A DNA stretch of 64,000 bases, taken from Rhizobiaceae bacterium. GTDB taxonomy: Bacteria; Pseudomonadota; Alphaproteobacteria; Rhizobiales; Rhizobiaceae. The translations under genes were made by a program, and so were the position numbers. The notes beneath the pieces are model-generated. The model searched no databases. It saw only the letters and a program-made list of their open reading frames with translations, and was not told where the DNA came from. The stretch is taken from the NCBI GenBank assembly GCA_017640615.1, contig JAEPQK010000001.1, positions 434,001 to 498,000 on the forward strand. The letters run 5' to 3'. Of the stretch, positions 24,890 through 33,400 are shown one piece after another. How positions within the stretch are numbered: position 1 is the stretch's first letter; every line of letters starts with the position of its first letter.

Positions 24890-25900
24890 ATGACAGAGCC
24901 GACATTGGCCGACGTAATGGCCGCCGCCCGCACGATTTTCGGGACTGCGATCCGCACGCCACTTGTGCCGTCACCGCATCTGACGAAGCGCTTTGGGAGC
25001 GATTTTCTACTCAAGCTCGAAATCGCGCAGCCTATTGGCGCGTTCAAATTGCGCGGCGCGGCCAACGCCGTCTTCAACCTGCCGGCCGATGCGCAAGGCG
25101 TTACCTGCTGCTCGACGGGAAATCACGGACGCGGTGTGGCCTATGCGGCGCGTGCCCGCGGTCTGCGAGCCGTTATCTGCATGTCGACAATGGTACCGCA
25201 GGTGAAGGTCGATGGTATCCGCGCGCTGGGTGCTGAAGTGCAAGTCCGCGGAAAAAATCAGGACGATGCGGCGGCCGAAAGCAGTCGCCTCGCGGCAGAG
25301 GAAGGCCTGATCGAGATACCACCGTTCGATGACCCCTATGTCATCGCGGGTCAGGGAACGATTGGTCTTGAGCTGCTTCAGGACCGACCGGACCTTGCCG
25401 CGATACTCGTGCCTTTGTCCGGCGGCGGTCTTGCGGCAGGCATCGCGCTCGCAGCCAAGGCGATCAAGCCTGACATCAAAGTCATCGGCATTACGATGGA
25501 ACGCGGCGCGGCGATGTATGAATCGGTGCGGGCGGGTGTCCCGACCGTGGTCGAGGAAGTTCCAAGCCTGGCCGATTCGCTCGGCGGCGGTATCGGCGCA
25601 CAGAACAGGCTCTCATTCCCACTCTGCCGCGAACTGCTGGACGATTACGTGCTTGTCTCCGAAGACGAAATCTATGACGCGATGCAGACACTCTATTTCG
25701 AGGACCGGATAGTTGCCGAAGGGGGAAGCGTTGTGGGCATTGCAGCGCTGAAATCGGGCAAGCTGCCGCCAATCGACGGACCGGTCGCCACCATCATCAC
25801 CGGCAGAAATGTCGACATGCGGGTCTTCACCGACATTGTCAGCGGTCGCCGGGTCGCGCTTGGAAATCAGCATATTGAAGGCCATGCTTATGCCGCGTGA
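24890..25900 (+). CDS. eutB: Hydroxyectoine utilisation dehydratase EutB (threonine-dehydratase family)
   Basis: A 336-residue PLP enzyme of the serine/threonine dehydratase family. The PLP lysine lies in PIGAFKLRGAAN, the phosphate-cradle glycine loop is VPLSGGGLAAG, and STGNHGRGVAYAAR is the asparagine loop. The regulatory ACT domain of biosynthetic threonine dehydratases is absent. EutB/EutC pairs occur in ectoine catabolic operons and are thought to convert hydroxyectoine toward ectoine or its ring-opened form. The gene is divergent from doeA and overlaps eutC by 11 bases. In another context it would be called a threonine or hydroxyaspartate dehydratase. Confidence 0.85.
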   Translation: MTEPTLADVMAAARTIFGTAIRTPLVPSPHLTKRFGSDFLLKLEIAQPIGAFKLRGAANAVFNLPADAQGVTCCSTGNHGRGVAYAARARGLRAVICMSTMVPQVKVDGIRALGAEVQVRGKNQDDAAAESSRLAAEEGLIEIPPFDDPYVIAGQGTIGLELLQDRPDLAAILVPLSGGGLAAGIALAAKAIKPDIKVIGITMERGAAMYESVRAGVPTVVEEVPSLADSLGGGIGAQNRLSFPLCRELLDDYVLVSEDEIYDAMQTLYFEDRIVAEGGSVVGIAALKSGKLPPIDGPVATIITGRNVDMRVFTDIVSGRRVALGNQHIEGHAYAA

Positions 25901-26882
25901 CATCAAGATACTCACCGAAGCCGATTTGCGCGGCTGCGTGCAACTCGACCTCGCGGCTGTCGATGTCGTGGAGAAGGCGTTCGCCGCACTCGCTTCCGGC
26001 GCGGTGGTCATGCCGCCGATCCTGTCGATGGCAATTCCCCACGCCAACGGCGAAGTCGATGTAAAGACCGCCTATATTCCCGGCTTCGACGGCTTCGCTA
26101 TCAAGGTCAGCCCCGGCTTCTTCGACAATCCGAAACTGGGGCTGCCCAGTCTCAACGGACTGATGGTCCTGTTTTCCGCCAAGACGGGTCTTGTCGAGGC
26201 GCTGCTTCTCGACAATGGCTACTTGACCGATGTGCGCACCGCAGCCGCCGGCGCCGTCGCTGCCCGCCACTTCGCGCCTTCGAAGGTGTCGACAGCCGGC
26301 GTTATCGGAACGGGCGTACAAGCCAGGCTGCAACTGCAGGCGGCACATCTCGTGCGTCCATTTGAGCAGGCGCTTGTGTGGGGACGCGATACCGCCAAGG
26401 CCGAACAATGTGCCAGCGATCTGGCGGCACAGCTCGGCATACCGGTGCGCGCGGAAAGCGATGCGGCGCGCCTGGTCGCGGAAAGCCAGTTGGTCGTCAC
26501 TACGACGCCGGCCGAGGAGCCTGTGCTCAAGGCGGATTGGCTGCACCCGGGCTTGCACATCACCGCCATGGGTTCGGATCAGGCAGGCAAGAACGAAATC
26601 GAACCGGAAGCATTGATTGCCGCCGATCTTTATGTGGCCGACCGGGTCAGTCAGACAGAGTTGCTCGGCGAATTGCGAAGCGCTCAAGCGGCCGGTTTGT
26701 GGACTGGCGGCACACCGCCGGAGCTCGGTGCGATCATCTCCGGCGCTGCAGCCGGCAGGACGGACGACAATCAGGTCACGATCTGCGACCTCACCGGAAC
26801 CGGCGCACAGGACACCGCAATTGCCACCTTTGCGGTCGCGGCAGCCTCCAAAGCCGGAATCGGCACAACGATTGCGGCGTAG
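25890..26882 (+). CDS. eutC: Ornithine cyclodeaminase family protein EutC
   Basis: A 330-residue member of the ornithine cyclodeaminase/mu-crystallin family. It has KVSPGFFDNP, LLLDNGYLTDVRTAAAGAVAAR and the NAD-binding segment TAGVIGTGVQARLQLQA, followed by ITAMGSDQAGKNEIEPE, the substrate-site region. It overlaps the end of eutB by 11 bases and precedes the Lrp gene by six. The pair EutB/EutC is the hydroxyectoine module of the cluster. The ATG at 25890 has AAGG eight bases upstream; an in-frame ATG at 25884 is an alternative. Without context it could be an ornithine or lysine cyclodeaminase or an imine reductase. Confidence 0.85.
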   Translation: MPRDIKILTEADLRGCVQLDLAAVDVVEKAFAALASGAVVMPPILSMAIPHANGEVDVKTAYIPGFDGFAIKVSPGFFDNPKLGLPSLNGLMVLFSAKTGLVEALLLDNGYLTDVRTAAAGAVAARHFAPSKVSTAGVIGTGVQARLQLQAAHLVRPFEQALVWGRDTAKAEQCASDLAAQLGIPVRAESDAARLVAESQLVVTTTPAEEPVLKADWLHPGLHITAMGSDQAGKNEIEPEALIAADLYVADRVSQTELLGELRSAQAAGLWTGGTPPELGAIISGAAAGRTDDNQVTICDLTGTGAQDTAIATFAVAAASKAGIGTTIAA

Positions 26883-26888
26883 TCCAAC

Positions 26889-27380
26889 ATGTTCGCTCTC
26901 GACGACCGCGATCTGAAAATTCTAGCCATTCTCGCCCGCGAGGGGCGCATTTCGAAAGCCGATCTGGCCAAGCGCATCAACCTTTCCGCCGCGCCTTGCT
27001 GGGAGCGCCTCAAACGGCTGGAAGATGCCGGGATCATTACCGGCTACCATGCCGAGATTGCTCTCAAGAAAGTCGCCCCCCACATCGTCGTCTTCATGGC
27101 TGCGGAACTCGAGAATCATCGCAGCGCTGATTTTCAGACCTTCGAGCGCGCGGTTCAGCCGCTGGACGAGATCGTTGCGTGCTGGGCCGTTGGTGGCGGC
27201 TTCGACTACATTCTTCAGATTGTGACAACCGACATCGATTCTTATCAGCGGCTCGTCGATCACCTGCTAGAAGCGCGCGTGGGGCTTGCGCGATATTTCA
27301 CTTATGTTGTGACGAAACCGGTCAAACAGGCTGGTGCGCCGCCGATTGGGTTGCTGAAAGGTTCCGACGCAGAGGATTGA
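26889..27380 (+). CDS. doeX: Lrp/AsnC family transcriptional regulator DoeX
   Basis: A 163-residue feast/famine regulator. The N-terminal helix-turn-helix lies in ISKADLAKRINLSAAPCWERLKRLEDAGII (residues ~18-47) and the C-terminal RAM ligand domain includes WAVGGGFDYILQIVTTDIDSY. DoeX-type Lrp proteins accompany ectoine degradation genes and respond to pathway metabolites. It is in the same strand series as eutBC and doeCD, six bases after eutC. Likely targets are the palindromic sites in the doeA-eutB and doeX-doeC gaps; that is inference. Confidence 0.87.
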   Translation: MFALDDRDLKILAILAREGRISKADLAKRINLSAAPCWERLKRLEDAGIITGYHAEIALKKVAPHIVVFMAAELENHRSADFQTFERAVQPLDEIVACWAVGGGFDYILQIVTTDIDSYQRLVDHLLEARVGLARYFTYVVTKPVKQAGAPPIGLLKGSDAED

Positions 27381-27416
27381 TTGGCGGCCAGCCGAAAATG
27401 CAGAAGAATCTTTGGC

Positions 27417-27445
27417 AACCGGGGTCCGGTTCAAACAAACGTTTG
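27417..27445 (+). promoter_or_regulatory. Clustered palindromes upstream of doeC
   Basis: AACCGG-GGT-CCGGTT (27417-27431) is followed by the perfect 10-bp palindrome CAAACGTTTG (27436-27445), about 50 bases before doeC. A further CCTCG-TAATA-CGAGG hairpin (27468-27482) covers part of the doeC ribosome site. The 113-base doeX-doeC gap therefore probably holds a second regulated promoter or a translational control element. Confidence 0.4.
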
Positions 27446-27493
27446 GCGCCGGTCGTGTGAAGTTCGGCCTCGTAATACGAGGAGACTCACACG

Positions 27494-28978
27494 ATGCCAT
27501 CCCTCGCCATTCTCCAGAAGACGAACCTTTCCGAACTGGACGACCCGCGGCTGTTTCGCGAATTCGCTTATGTCGACGGTGCCTGGACCGCGGGCTCCGG
27601 CGAAGGCGGTATCGTCGTCGTCGATCCGGCGAGCGGGTCCCGAATCGGAACCGTTCCAAAGCTGACCGCCGACGACGCGGAAAAGGCAATCGCCGCTGCC
27701 CATGCGGCCTTCTCCGGTTGGTCCCTGCGGCCGGCAGAAGAACGGCGCGCCATACTTCGCAACTGGCACGGACTGGTGTTGCAGGCAAAAGATGATCTGG
27801 CCCGCCTAATGGTTCAGGAGCAAGGCAAACCGCTGTCCGAGGCACGCGGCGAGATCGATTATGCTGCTTCCTTCATCGATTTTTACGCCGACGAAGCGGT
27901 GCGGCTGAATGTTGAAACTGTAACCTCGCATCTGCCTGACGCAGACATGCAGGTCATGCGTCAGCCGGTTGGCGTGGCCGCACTTGTGACGCCTTGGAAT
28001 TTTCCGGCCGCGATGCTGACGCGCAAGGCCGCGGCTGCGCTTGCGGCTGGCTGTACGATTGTTGCCCACCCTTCCTCCGAAACACCGTTCTCGGCGCTTG
28101 CGTTGGCCGAACTCGCGGAGCGCGCTGGCTTTCCTTCCGGTGTTTTCAATGTGCTCACCGGCAGTGCGGCCACGGTGGTGGGCGCTATGACAAAGTCGCC
28201 CTTGGTGCGTGCGCTTTCCTTCACTGGATCGACCGAAATCGGGCGGTTGCTCTATGAGCAGTCCGCGCCCACGATCAAGCGCCTGATCATGGAGCTTGGC
28301 GGCCATGCGCCGTTCATAGCATTCGCCGACTGCGATCTGGATGGCGCGGTCGACCGCGCCATCAGCGCGAAATTTGCAACGTCCGGGCAGGACTGCCTGG
28401 CCGCGAACCGCTTTTACATCGAGCGGCCGATCTATGAACGTTTCGTCGCCGCCTTCGCGGAGCGCGTTCGGGCCATGACGGTGGGCGAAGGAATGACCGA
28501 TCCTGACATTGGCCCCCTGATCAATGGCCGCGCTGTCGCCAAACAGCAGCAGCACGTGACTGACGCGCTGGAGCGCGGCGCGCGACTGGTGACTGGCGGC
28601 AAGATCGCCTCCGCAGGCCCGAATTTTTATGAGCCGACCGTGCTGGCCGACGTACCAGCCGACGCTGCGATATTCCGCGAAGAGACCTTCGGGCCGGTTG
28701 CGGCTTTCGCGCCGTTCGACGACGAAGCGGAAGTGCTGCGACAGGCCAACCACACCGAGACAGGACTGGTGGCCTATCTCCACACCTCTGATCCCGCGCG
28801 CATCGCACGTTTCAGCCGGGGGCTTGAGTTTGGAATGGTCGCCGTCAACCGCACGAAGATCACAGGCGCGCCGGTGCCGTTTGGCGGTGTCAAGCAGGCT
28901 GGTCTAGCGCGCGAAGGTTCGCGCCACGGCATGGAAGCCTATACAGACCTGAAATACATTTGCCGCGACCTCGGCTGA
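27494..28978 (+). CDS. doeC: Aldehyde dehydrogenase DoeC (aspartate-semialdehyde oxidising)
   Basis: A 494-residue NAD(P)-dependent aldehyde dehydrogenase. VTPWNFPAAMLTRK is the cofactor site, MELGGHAP contains the general-base glutamate, and SGQDCLAANRFYI contains the catalytic cysteine. By sequence it is of the succinate-semialdehyde dehydrogenase type. In ectoine catabolism DoeC oxidises aspartate semialdehyde, made by DoeD, to aspartate. The cluster position and the directly following class III aminotransferase support that role. It begins after a 113-base gap with palindromes, so it may have its own promoter. A succinate-semialdehyde or GABA role is the alternative. Confidence 0.85.
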   Translation: MPSLAILQKTNLSELDDPRLFREFAYVDGAWTAGSGEGGIVVVDPASGSRIGTVPKLTADDAEKAIAAAHAAFSGWSLRPAEERRAILRNWHGLVLQAKDDLARLMVQEQGKPLSEARGEIDYAASFIDFYADEAVRLNVETVTSHLPDADMQVMRQPVGVAALVTPWNFPAAMLTRKAAAALAAGCTIVAHPSSETPFSALALAELAERAGFPSGVFNVLTGSAATVVGAMTKSPLVRALSFTGSTEIGRLLYEQSAPTIKRLIMELGGHAPFIAFADCDLDGAVDRAISAKFATSGQDCLAANRFYIERPIYERFVAAFAERVRAMTVGEGMTDPDIGPLINGRAVAKQQQHVTDALERGARLVTGGKIASAGPNFYEPTVLADVPADAAIFREETFGPVAAFAPFDDEAEVLRQANHTETGLVAYLHTSDPARIARFSRGLEFGMVAVNRTKITGAPVPFGGVKQAGLAREGSRHGMEAYTDLKYICRDLG

Positions 28979-29025
28979 GGTCATTACCCAACGCCGGCAG
29001 GAACGCGCAGCGAGGAGGCACGGAG

Positions 29026-30405
29026 ATGCTTTTGAAAAACGACACGCTCGATCAGTGGGACCGAGAAAACTTCTTTCACCCCTCGACCCACCTGGCCGAG
29101 TTTGCGCGGGGCGAGGCGCCAAGCCGCATCGTAAGCGGTGGCTCGGGCGTTCACATCGAGGATCGTGACGGCAATCGGCTGCTGGATGCATTCGCCGGCC
29201 TCTATTGCGTGAATGTCGGCTATGGTCGGCAGGAAATTGCCGAGGCAATTGCGGCGCAAGCCCGCGAGCTCGCCTACTACCATTCCTATGTAGGCCATGG
29301 GACGGAAGCGTCGATCACCCTTGCCAAAATGGTGTTGGACCGCGCTCCGAAGGGCATGTCCAAAGTCTATTTCGGCCTCGGCGGGTCCGACGCAAACGAA
29401 ACCAATGTGAAGCTTGTCTGGTACTACAACAACATACTCGGCCGGCCGCAGAAGAAGAAAATCATCTCGCGCTGGCGCGGCTATCACGGCTCGGGGCTGG
29501 TCACCGGGTCGCTGACAGGGCTCAAACTGTTTCACGACAAGTTCGATCTGCCACTGGACCGCATCGTTCACACCGAGGCACCCTATTATTATCGTCGGCC
29601 CGACCTTGGCATGAGCGAAGCTGATTTCGCCGCATACTGCGCGGACGAGCTCGAAAAGCTGATAGCGCGCGAGGGCGCCGACACGATCGCCGCCTTCATT
29701 GGCGAACCCGTGCTTGGCACCGGCGGTATCGTACCGCCGCCCGCCGGTTACTGGCAGGCGATCCAGAAGGTGCTGAAGAAGTACGACATATTGCTGATCG
29801 CGGACGAGGTCGTGACCGGCTTCGGCCGACTCGGATCGATGTTCGGTTCCGACCATTACGGAATGGAGCCGGACATCATCACTATCGCGAAGGGCCTGAC
29901 CTCGGCTTACGCGCCGCTGTCTGGCTCGATCGTGGGCGACAAAGTGTGGAAGGTGCTGGCACAGGGAACCGATGAGAATGGCCCCATCGGCCATGGCTGG
30001 ACCTATTCGGCTCACCCGATAGGGGCTGCCGCCGGCGTCGCCAATCTGAAACTCATCGATGAACTCGGCCTGGTGAAGAATGCCGGCGAGACCGGCGCCT
30101 ACTTCAACAAGGCAATGAAGGATGCACTCGGCGACCACGCTCATGTCGGAGACGTGCGTGGGGAGGGCCTGCTTTGCGCTGTCGAGTTTGTCGAAGACCG
30201 CGAGACGCGGAAATTCTACGATCCCTCGCAGAAGATCGGCCCGCAAGTGTCGGCGGCACTTCTCTCAAAGGGCGTGATCGCCCGCGCGATGCCGCAAGGG
30301 GACATTCTGGGCTTTGCCCCGCCGCTCTGCCTGACCAACGCGGAAGCGGACGAGGTCGTTGGGAAGACAACGGAGGCGGTGAGGGACGTTCTTGGTCGCG
30401 GTTAA
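29026..30405 (+). CDS. doeD: Class III aminotransferase DoeD (2,4-diaminobutyrate transaminase)
   Basis: A 459-residue PLP aminotransferase of class III. Landmarks are HIEDRDGNRLLDAFAGLYCVNVGYG, FGLGGSDANETNVK, LIADEVVTGFGRLG and the PLP lysine in IAKGLTSAYAPLSG. The ATG at 29026 follows GAGGAGG at normal spacing; the open frame upstream has no such site. DoeD converts 2,4-diaminobutyrate to aspartate semialdehyde, which DoeC then oxidises. It is the last gene of the ectoine series, 47 bases after doeC, and is followed by a strong hairpin. Beta-alanine or GABA transaminases look similar; the context favours DoeD. Confidence 0.87.
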   Translation: MLLKNDTLDQWDRENFFHPSTHLAEFARGEAPSRIVSGGSGVHIEDRDGNRLLDAFAGLYCVNVGYGRQEIAEAIAAQARELAYYHSYVGHGTEASITLAKMVLDRAPKGMSKVYFGLGGSDANETNVKLVWYYNNILGRPQKKKIISRWRGYHGSGLVTGSLTGLKLFHDKFDLPLDRIVHTEAPYYYRRPDLGMSEADFAAYCADELEKLIAREGADTIAAFIGEPVLGTGGIVPPPAGYWQAIQKVLKKYDILLIADEVVTGFGRLGSMFGSDHYGMEPDIITIAKGLTSAYAPLSGSIVGDKVWKVLAQGTDENGPIGHGWTYSAHPIGAAAGVANLKLIDELGLVKNAGETGAYFNKAMKDALGDHAHVGDVRGEGLLCAVEFVEDRETRKFYDPSQKIGPQVSAALLSKGVIARAMPQGDILGFAPPLCLTNAEADEVVGKTTEAVRDVLGRG

Positions 30406-30414
30406 GCCCCTGCT

Positions 30415-30442
30415 GTGCCGGCGTCCGGGCGGACGCCGGCAC
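30415..30442 (+). terminator. 12-bp hairpin after doeD
   Basis: GTGCCGGCGTCC and its perfect complement flank a GGGC loop nine bases after the doeD stop. No T-run follows, so termination strength is uncertain, but it marks the end of the ectoine operon. Confidence 0.6.
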
Positions 30443-30515
30443 GCGTCGATTACCAGGCATAAATGAGGCGGTTCCGGGGGGTCTCTGCCTTAATTCAAAT
30501 GCCACAATTGTTTTT

Positions 30516-30540
30516 GCAACCAACGCGCCGGTGCGGCGTT
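30516..30540 (+). promoter_or_regulatory. Near-match EcfG promoter (GCAAC-N16-CGTT)
   Basis: GCAAC at 30516-30520 and CGTT at 30537-30540 are 16 bases apart. This is one mismatch from the GGAAC-N16-CGTT element found six times in the neighbouring stress region. It lies 40 bases upstream of the secreted-protein gene. Support is only moderate because of the mismatch in the -35 element. Confidence 0.4.
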
Positions 30541-30580
30541 GTTCTGGTGTCAAACGCGTCCAAGCGAACAGGAGACACCA

Positions 30581-31123
30581 ATGTTGAAGAACAAGAAAAC
30601 CCTCACCGCACTGGCCATCATTCTTATGGCTGCAGCCCCGGTTTCAAACGGTTTCGCGCAGACCACATCGGGCGACGCCAATGCCGAAGTGTCCTCCGGC
30701 GACACATCGGTTTCCACAGGTGCCGATGCTTCCGCCAACACCGATGGCGCTGACGCCAACGCCGATGCGAACGCATCTTCCGGCGATACGAACGCTAGTT
30801 CCTCGGCCGGCATGGGCGTACAGCTGGGCTCGCTGAGCGCTAGCGGTTCCGCTTCCGGCAGCACCAGTGTAGATTCGACGACGGAGTTCGAGGACGGTCA
30901 GATTGTCGTTACCTCGCGTAGCTCGCTCGATGCCGAAACGCAGGCTGCGATCGATGCCAATGCGGAAAACGATGCTGCTGCGGAGGCCACGGCCAATTTC
31001 CGCACCGTCGCACAGTCCAATGCCGCAATCGCAGCTGCCCTTGACGAGGCGGGCTGCACCGCGGATGCGATTAGCGCCGCCGGTATGGACGCCGAAGGCC
31101 GCCTGGTGATCGTGTGTAACTAA
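30581..31123 (+). CDS. Secreted low-complexity protein (Ala/Asp/Ser/Asn-rich)
   Basis: A 180-residue protein I do not recognise. Residues 1-~27 form a signal peptide (basic LKNKKTL, a hydrophobic core, GFAQ cleavage). Residues ~28-105 are low complexity, with repeated short units of the SSGDTS, ADANAD and ASSGDT type, so probably disordered and acidic. The C-terminal ~75 residues look folded and contain two cysteines (GCTADAIS and VIVCN end) that could form a disulfide. AGGAGA sits at good distance from the ATG. It is a single-gene unit with a near-EcfG promoter upstream and an intrinsic terminator downstream, suggesting a stress-related envelope or extracellular protein. Confidence 0.75.
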   Translation: MLKNKKTLTALAIILMAAAPVSNGFAQTTSGDANAEVSSGDTSVSTGADASANTDGADANADANASSGDTNASSSAGMGVQLGSLSASGSASGSTSVDSTTEFEDGQIVVTSRSSLDAETQAAIDANAENDAAAEATANFRTVAQSNAAIAAALDEAGCTADAISAAGMDAEGRLVIVCN

Positions 31124-31155
31124 TCACGATCGCTGTGACCCTTGGGAGATAAGAG

Positions 31156-31185
31156 CGGGCTGGCATGAGAGTGCCAGCCCGTTTT
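31156..31185 (+). terminator. Intrinsic terminator of the secreted-protein gene
   Basis: CGGGCTGGCA pairs with TGCCAGCCCG around a six-base loop and is followed by TTTT, 32 bases after the stop. This is a standard rho-independent terminator. Confidence 0.85.
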
Positions 31186-31210
31186 CCGTTGTTGCTGCGG
31201 GAAGGGTTGC

Positions 31211-32812
31211 TCACTTCAGAAGCGGAACGACGATCTCGATCTTGAGGCCGTTGGGACGAAAATCCCGACTGATCGTGCCGCCCAATTCGCCGCGAATAGA
31301 GGCATCGATCAGCTTCGAGCCGAAACCACGGCCCGGCTGCTGTTCCGACTGCTTGCCCTTTTCGACGGGTAGGGTTTCGACCCAATTGAATTTCAGCTCC
31401 GGCCGTTTGCCGCCGGCGACCTTCCACGAAATTTCGAGCTTCCCCTCGGTGCGGCCCGCGCCGTACTTCAGCGCGTTGGTAGCGAGTTCGTGGAATGTGA
31501 GACCGAAGGCCTGCGCCTGCCGTCCATCAAGCGCCACTGCAGCGCCTTCAATCGAGATGCCGGCGGGATTTGCTCCGTAAATCTGCTCCAGCTCCGTCAT
31601 CAGCAACTCACGCAGATCGATGCCTCGCCAGTGCGAGCGCGTCAACATGTCCTGTGCATTCGCCATCGACTGCATCCGCGCGGAAAACGACTCGGAGAAT
31701 GCTTCGATTGTTTCGCTCGACATCGCCGTTTGTCGTGCGATCGCAAGGATGCGCGCAATCGAGTTCTTTAGCCGGTGTTTCATCTCCTGGAGGATGAGAT
31801 CCTTTTCCTGGAGGCTGCTTTCCTTCAGCGCAACGAGCTCGCCTGCACGGTCGACCGCTTTCAGTTGCCAATTAGCCGCCGCGGCCATAGCACCTGCGAG
31901 AAGCAGGGATATCACGCCAGTGATGAGCACGAATGGCGTCACCATCTCGTCGCTGTAGTTAGCCGCCTTTCGAACACTCAGTGTCCAGTTTCTACCCGCG
32001 ACTTTGATATCGCGATGAACCGTCAGTGGCATAACTCCGGCGTCTGCATAGCCAGGTGAGCGATAGAGCAGCGGCGCGTCGGGATTCTCCGGGCCACCGT
32101 CGCGCGTTTCGATTTCCACCGGCAAATATTGCTCCCTCAGGATCGCCTGATGCAGGTCCCCCGCCCTGAACGGCGCATAGACAAACCCGTCGACCTTGTT
32201 GCCTGCGCCGAGACGCAGCGGGTGATAGATCAGGAAGCCAGCCTGCTTCTCCTCGGTAATCTCCTGGACAAGTGTCACTGGCGCGGTGGCTGAAACCTCG
32301 CCTGTCTGCAAGGCTCTCAGAATGGCTTCACGGCGAACCGGCTCAGAAAACATATCAAAGCCGAGAGCCGACTTATTACGCTCATCCAGAGGTTCGAGCA
32401 GAATGATTGCGGTGCGCACGTCCGCGCCCGTGTCCGGCCAGATGCCGCGAACGATGCCGTAATTTTCGAGCAGCTTCTCCGAAACGATGCCGGTTTCATC
32501 TGGATCGACGATGAGAGCATAGCCAAGACCCTGGATACCGCGGAAACGGTTCTCAAGGTCCAATGTCTCAGTAAAGACTGAAAACCGGTCGCGATTCGCA
32601 ACAACGCCCGCCGACCGGAAGTGACCGACGGTCGCTATCAGCAGCGCCATGTGCTGGCTGATGCGATCCTGCAGCTGGTCCGCAGCCTCGTCGGCAACAA
32701 GTTCGAAGCGCGCCACCTGGATGGCCTGTTCATTCCGCCAGGCCGAAAAGGTGATGATCGCGCCGAGTACAAGAACAGCGATGAAAACGAGGTAGGGTAT
32801 CGAGCGGCGCAC
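31211..32812 (-). CDS. CHASE-domain HWE-family sensor histidine kinase
   Basis: A 533-residue membrane kinase. A first span at residues ~5-23 and a second at ~285-310 (TPFVLITGVISLLLAGAMAAA) enclose a periplasmic CHASE-type sensor domain (GIQGLGYALIVDP, then GFDMFSEPVRREAI). The cytoplasmic part is HWE-type: phosphoacceptor in MKHRLKNSIARI (about residue 345), N-box HELATNALKYGA, WVE motif and GFGSKLI. HWE kinases next to phyR commonly phosphorylate PhyR in alphaproteobacteria, so this is a candidate input to the stress response 2 kb away. CHASE domains sense small extracellular ligands; which one is unknown. Confidence 0.9.
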   Translation of the reverse strand: MRRSIPYLVFIAVLVLGAIITFSAWRNEQAIQVARFELVADEAADQLQDRISQHMALLIATVGHFRSAGVVANRDRFSVFTETLDLENRFRGIQGLGYALIVDPDETGIVSEKLLENYGIVRGIWPDTGADVRTAIILLEPLDERNKSALGFDMFSEPVRREAILRALQTGEVSATAPVTLVQEITEEKQAGFLIYHPLRLGAGNKVDGFVYAPFRAGDLHQAILREQYLPVEIETRDGGPENPDAPLLYRSPGYADAGVMPLTVHRDIKVAGRNWTLSVRKAANYSDEMVTPFVLITGVISLLLAGAMAAAANWQLKAVDRAGELVALKESSLQEKDLILQEMKHRLKNSIARILAIARQTAMSSETIEAFSESFSARMQSMANAQDMLTRSHWRGIDLRELLMTELEQIYGANPAGISIEGAAVALDGRQAQAFGLTFHELATNALKYGAGRTEGKLEISWKVAGGKRPELKFNWVETLPVEKGKQSEQQPGRGFGSKLIDASIRGELGGTISRDFRPNGLKIEIVVPLLK

Positions 32813-32901
32813 GGCTGTTCCTGGTGGGGCATTATTTGAACCCCATCTATACCCAGGGTGAGCACCGAAGCCAGCGATTTAGGCCAAGTGCCTCGCTCGG
32901 A

Positions 32902-33237
32902 TTAGAGTCGAGGCCCTTTACCACGGATAGGAAGCTGGGCGACGAGCGGCGCGTCCTGCTCGATCACATCATCGAATGTGTGCACCTCGGCGACGAGCTG
33001 ACCTTCGCTGTCGATATCCCAAACGATCTCGAGGTCGCCTTCCGACAGCGGATCGAGCGGAACACAGTTTGCGACCACGATCGGAAACTTGCGAGAGCCG
33101 GCACTCAGATGACGGCTAAGGTCTTCATCGCAATCCTGAACGGTCTCATAGCCTACGGTTGGCGCGGGCAATTCCTCACAAACCGTCATGGCGTGATTGC
33201 ACCCCACGAGGAGTAGAAGAGCGGCTATGTGTTCCAT
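32902..33237 (-). CDS. Small putative lipoprotein, unknown function
   Basis: A 111-residue protein. The N-terminus MEHIAALLLLVGCNHAM contains LVGC, which fits a lipobox at positions 10-13, although the usual basic residues before the hydrophobic core are missing. The rest is acidic and rich in aspartate with three further cysteines, and resembles no family I know. AGGAGG lies eight bases before the ATG at 33237. It sits between the CHASE kinase and csbD in the stress region. Upstream is GGAAC-N16-CATT (33270-33294), one base off the EcfG consensus, so stress control is possible. Confidence 0.6.
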   Translation of the reverse strand: MEHIAALLLLVGCNHAMTVCEELPAPTVGYETVQDCDEDLSRHLSAGSRKFPIVVANCVPLDPLSEGDLEIVWDIDSEGQLVAEVHTFDDVIEQDAPLVAQLPIRGKGPRL

Positions 33238-33339
33238 GTCGTCGTCCTCCTGAACGCACTCATGAATAGAATGCGCTGAGGTCGGATTGGTTCCATTTCT
33301 GCCGCTTTCGCTGGGCTCCAATCCGCTGCGCTTTTTTCT

Positions 33340-33364
33340 GGAACAACTTTGTGTCCGGCTCGTT
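33340..33364 (+). promoter_or_regulatory. EcfG-type promoter of csbD
   Basis: GGAAC (33340-33344), 16 bases, CGTT (33361-33364): an exact match to the alphaproteobacterial EcfG sigma consensus, 36 bases before the csbD start. Confidence 0.85.
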
Positions 33365-33400
33365 TTGCTGATGTCACAGCAACCAACAAGCTGGAGAGAA

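Noticed and set aside
28984..30246. 420-codon minus-strand frame under doeD
   Set aside because: Antisense to a class III aminotransferase with all landmarks; no ribosome site.
33270..33294. GGAAC-N16-CATT as an EcfG promoter for the small lipoprotein gene
   Set aside because: One base off in the -10 element; kept as a note but not listed as a promoter.
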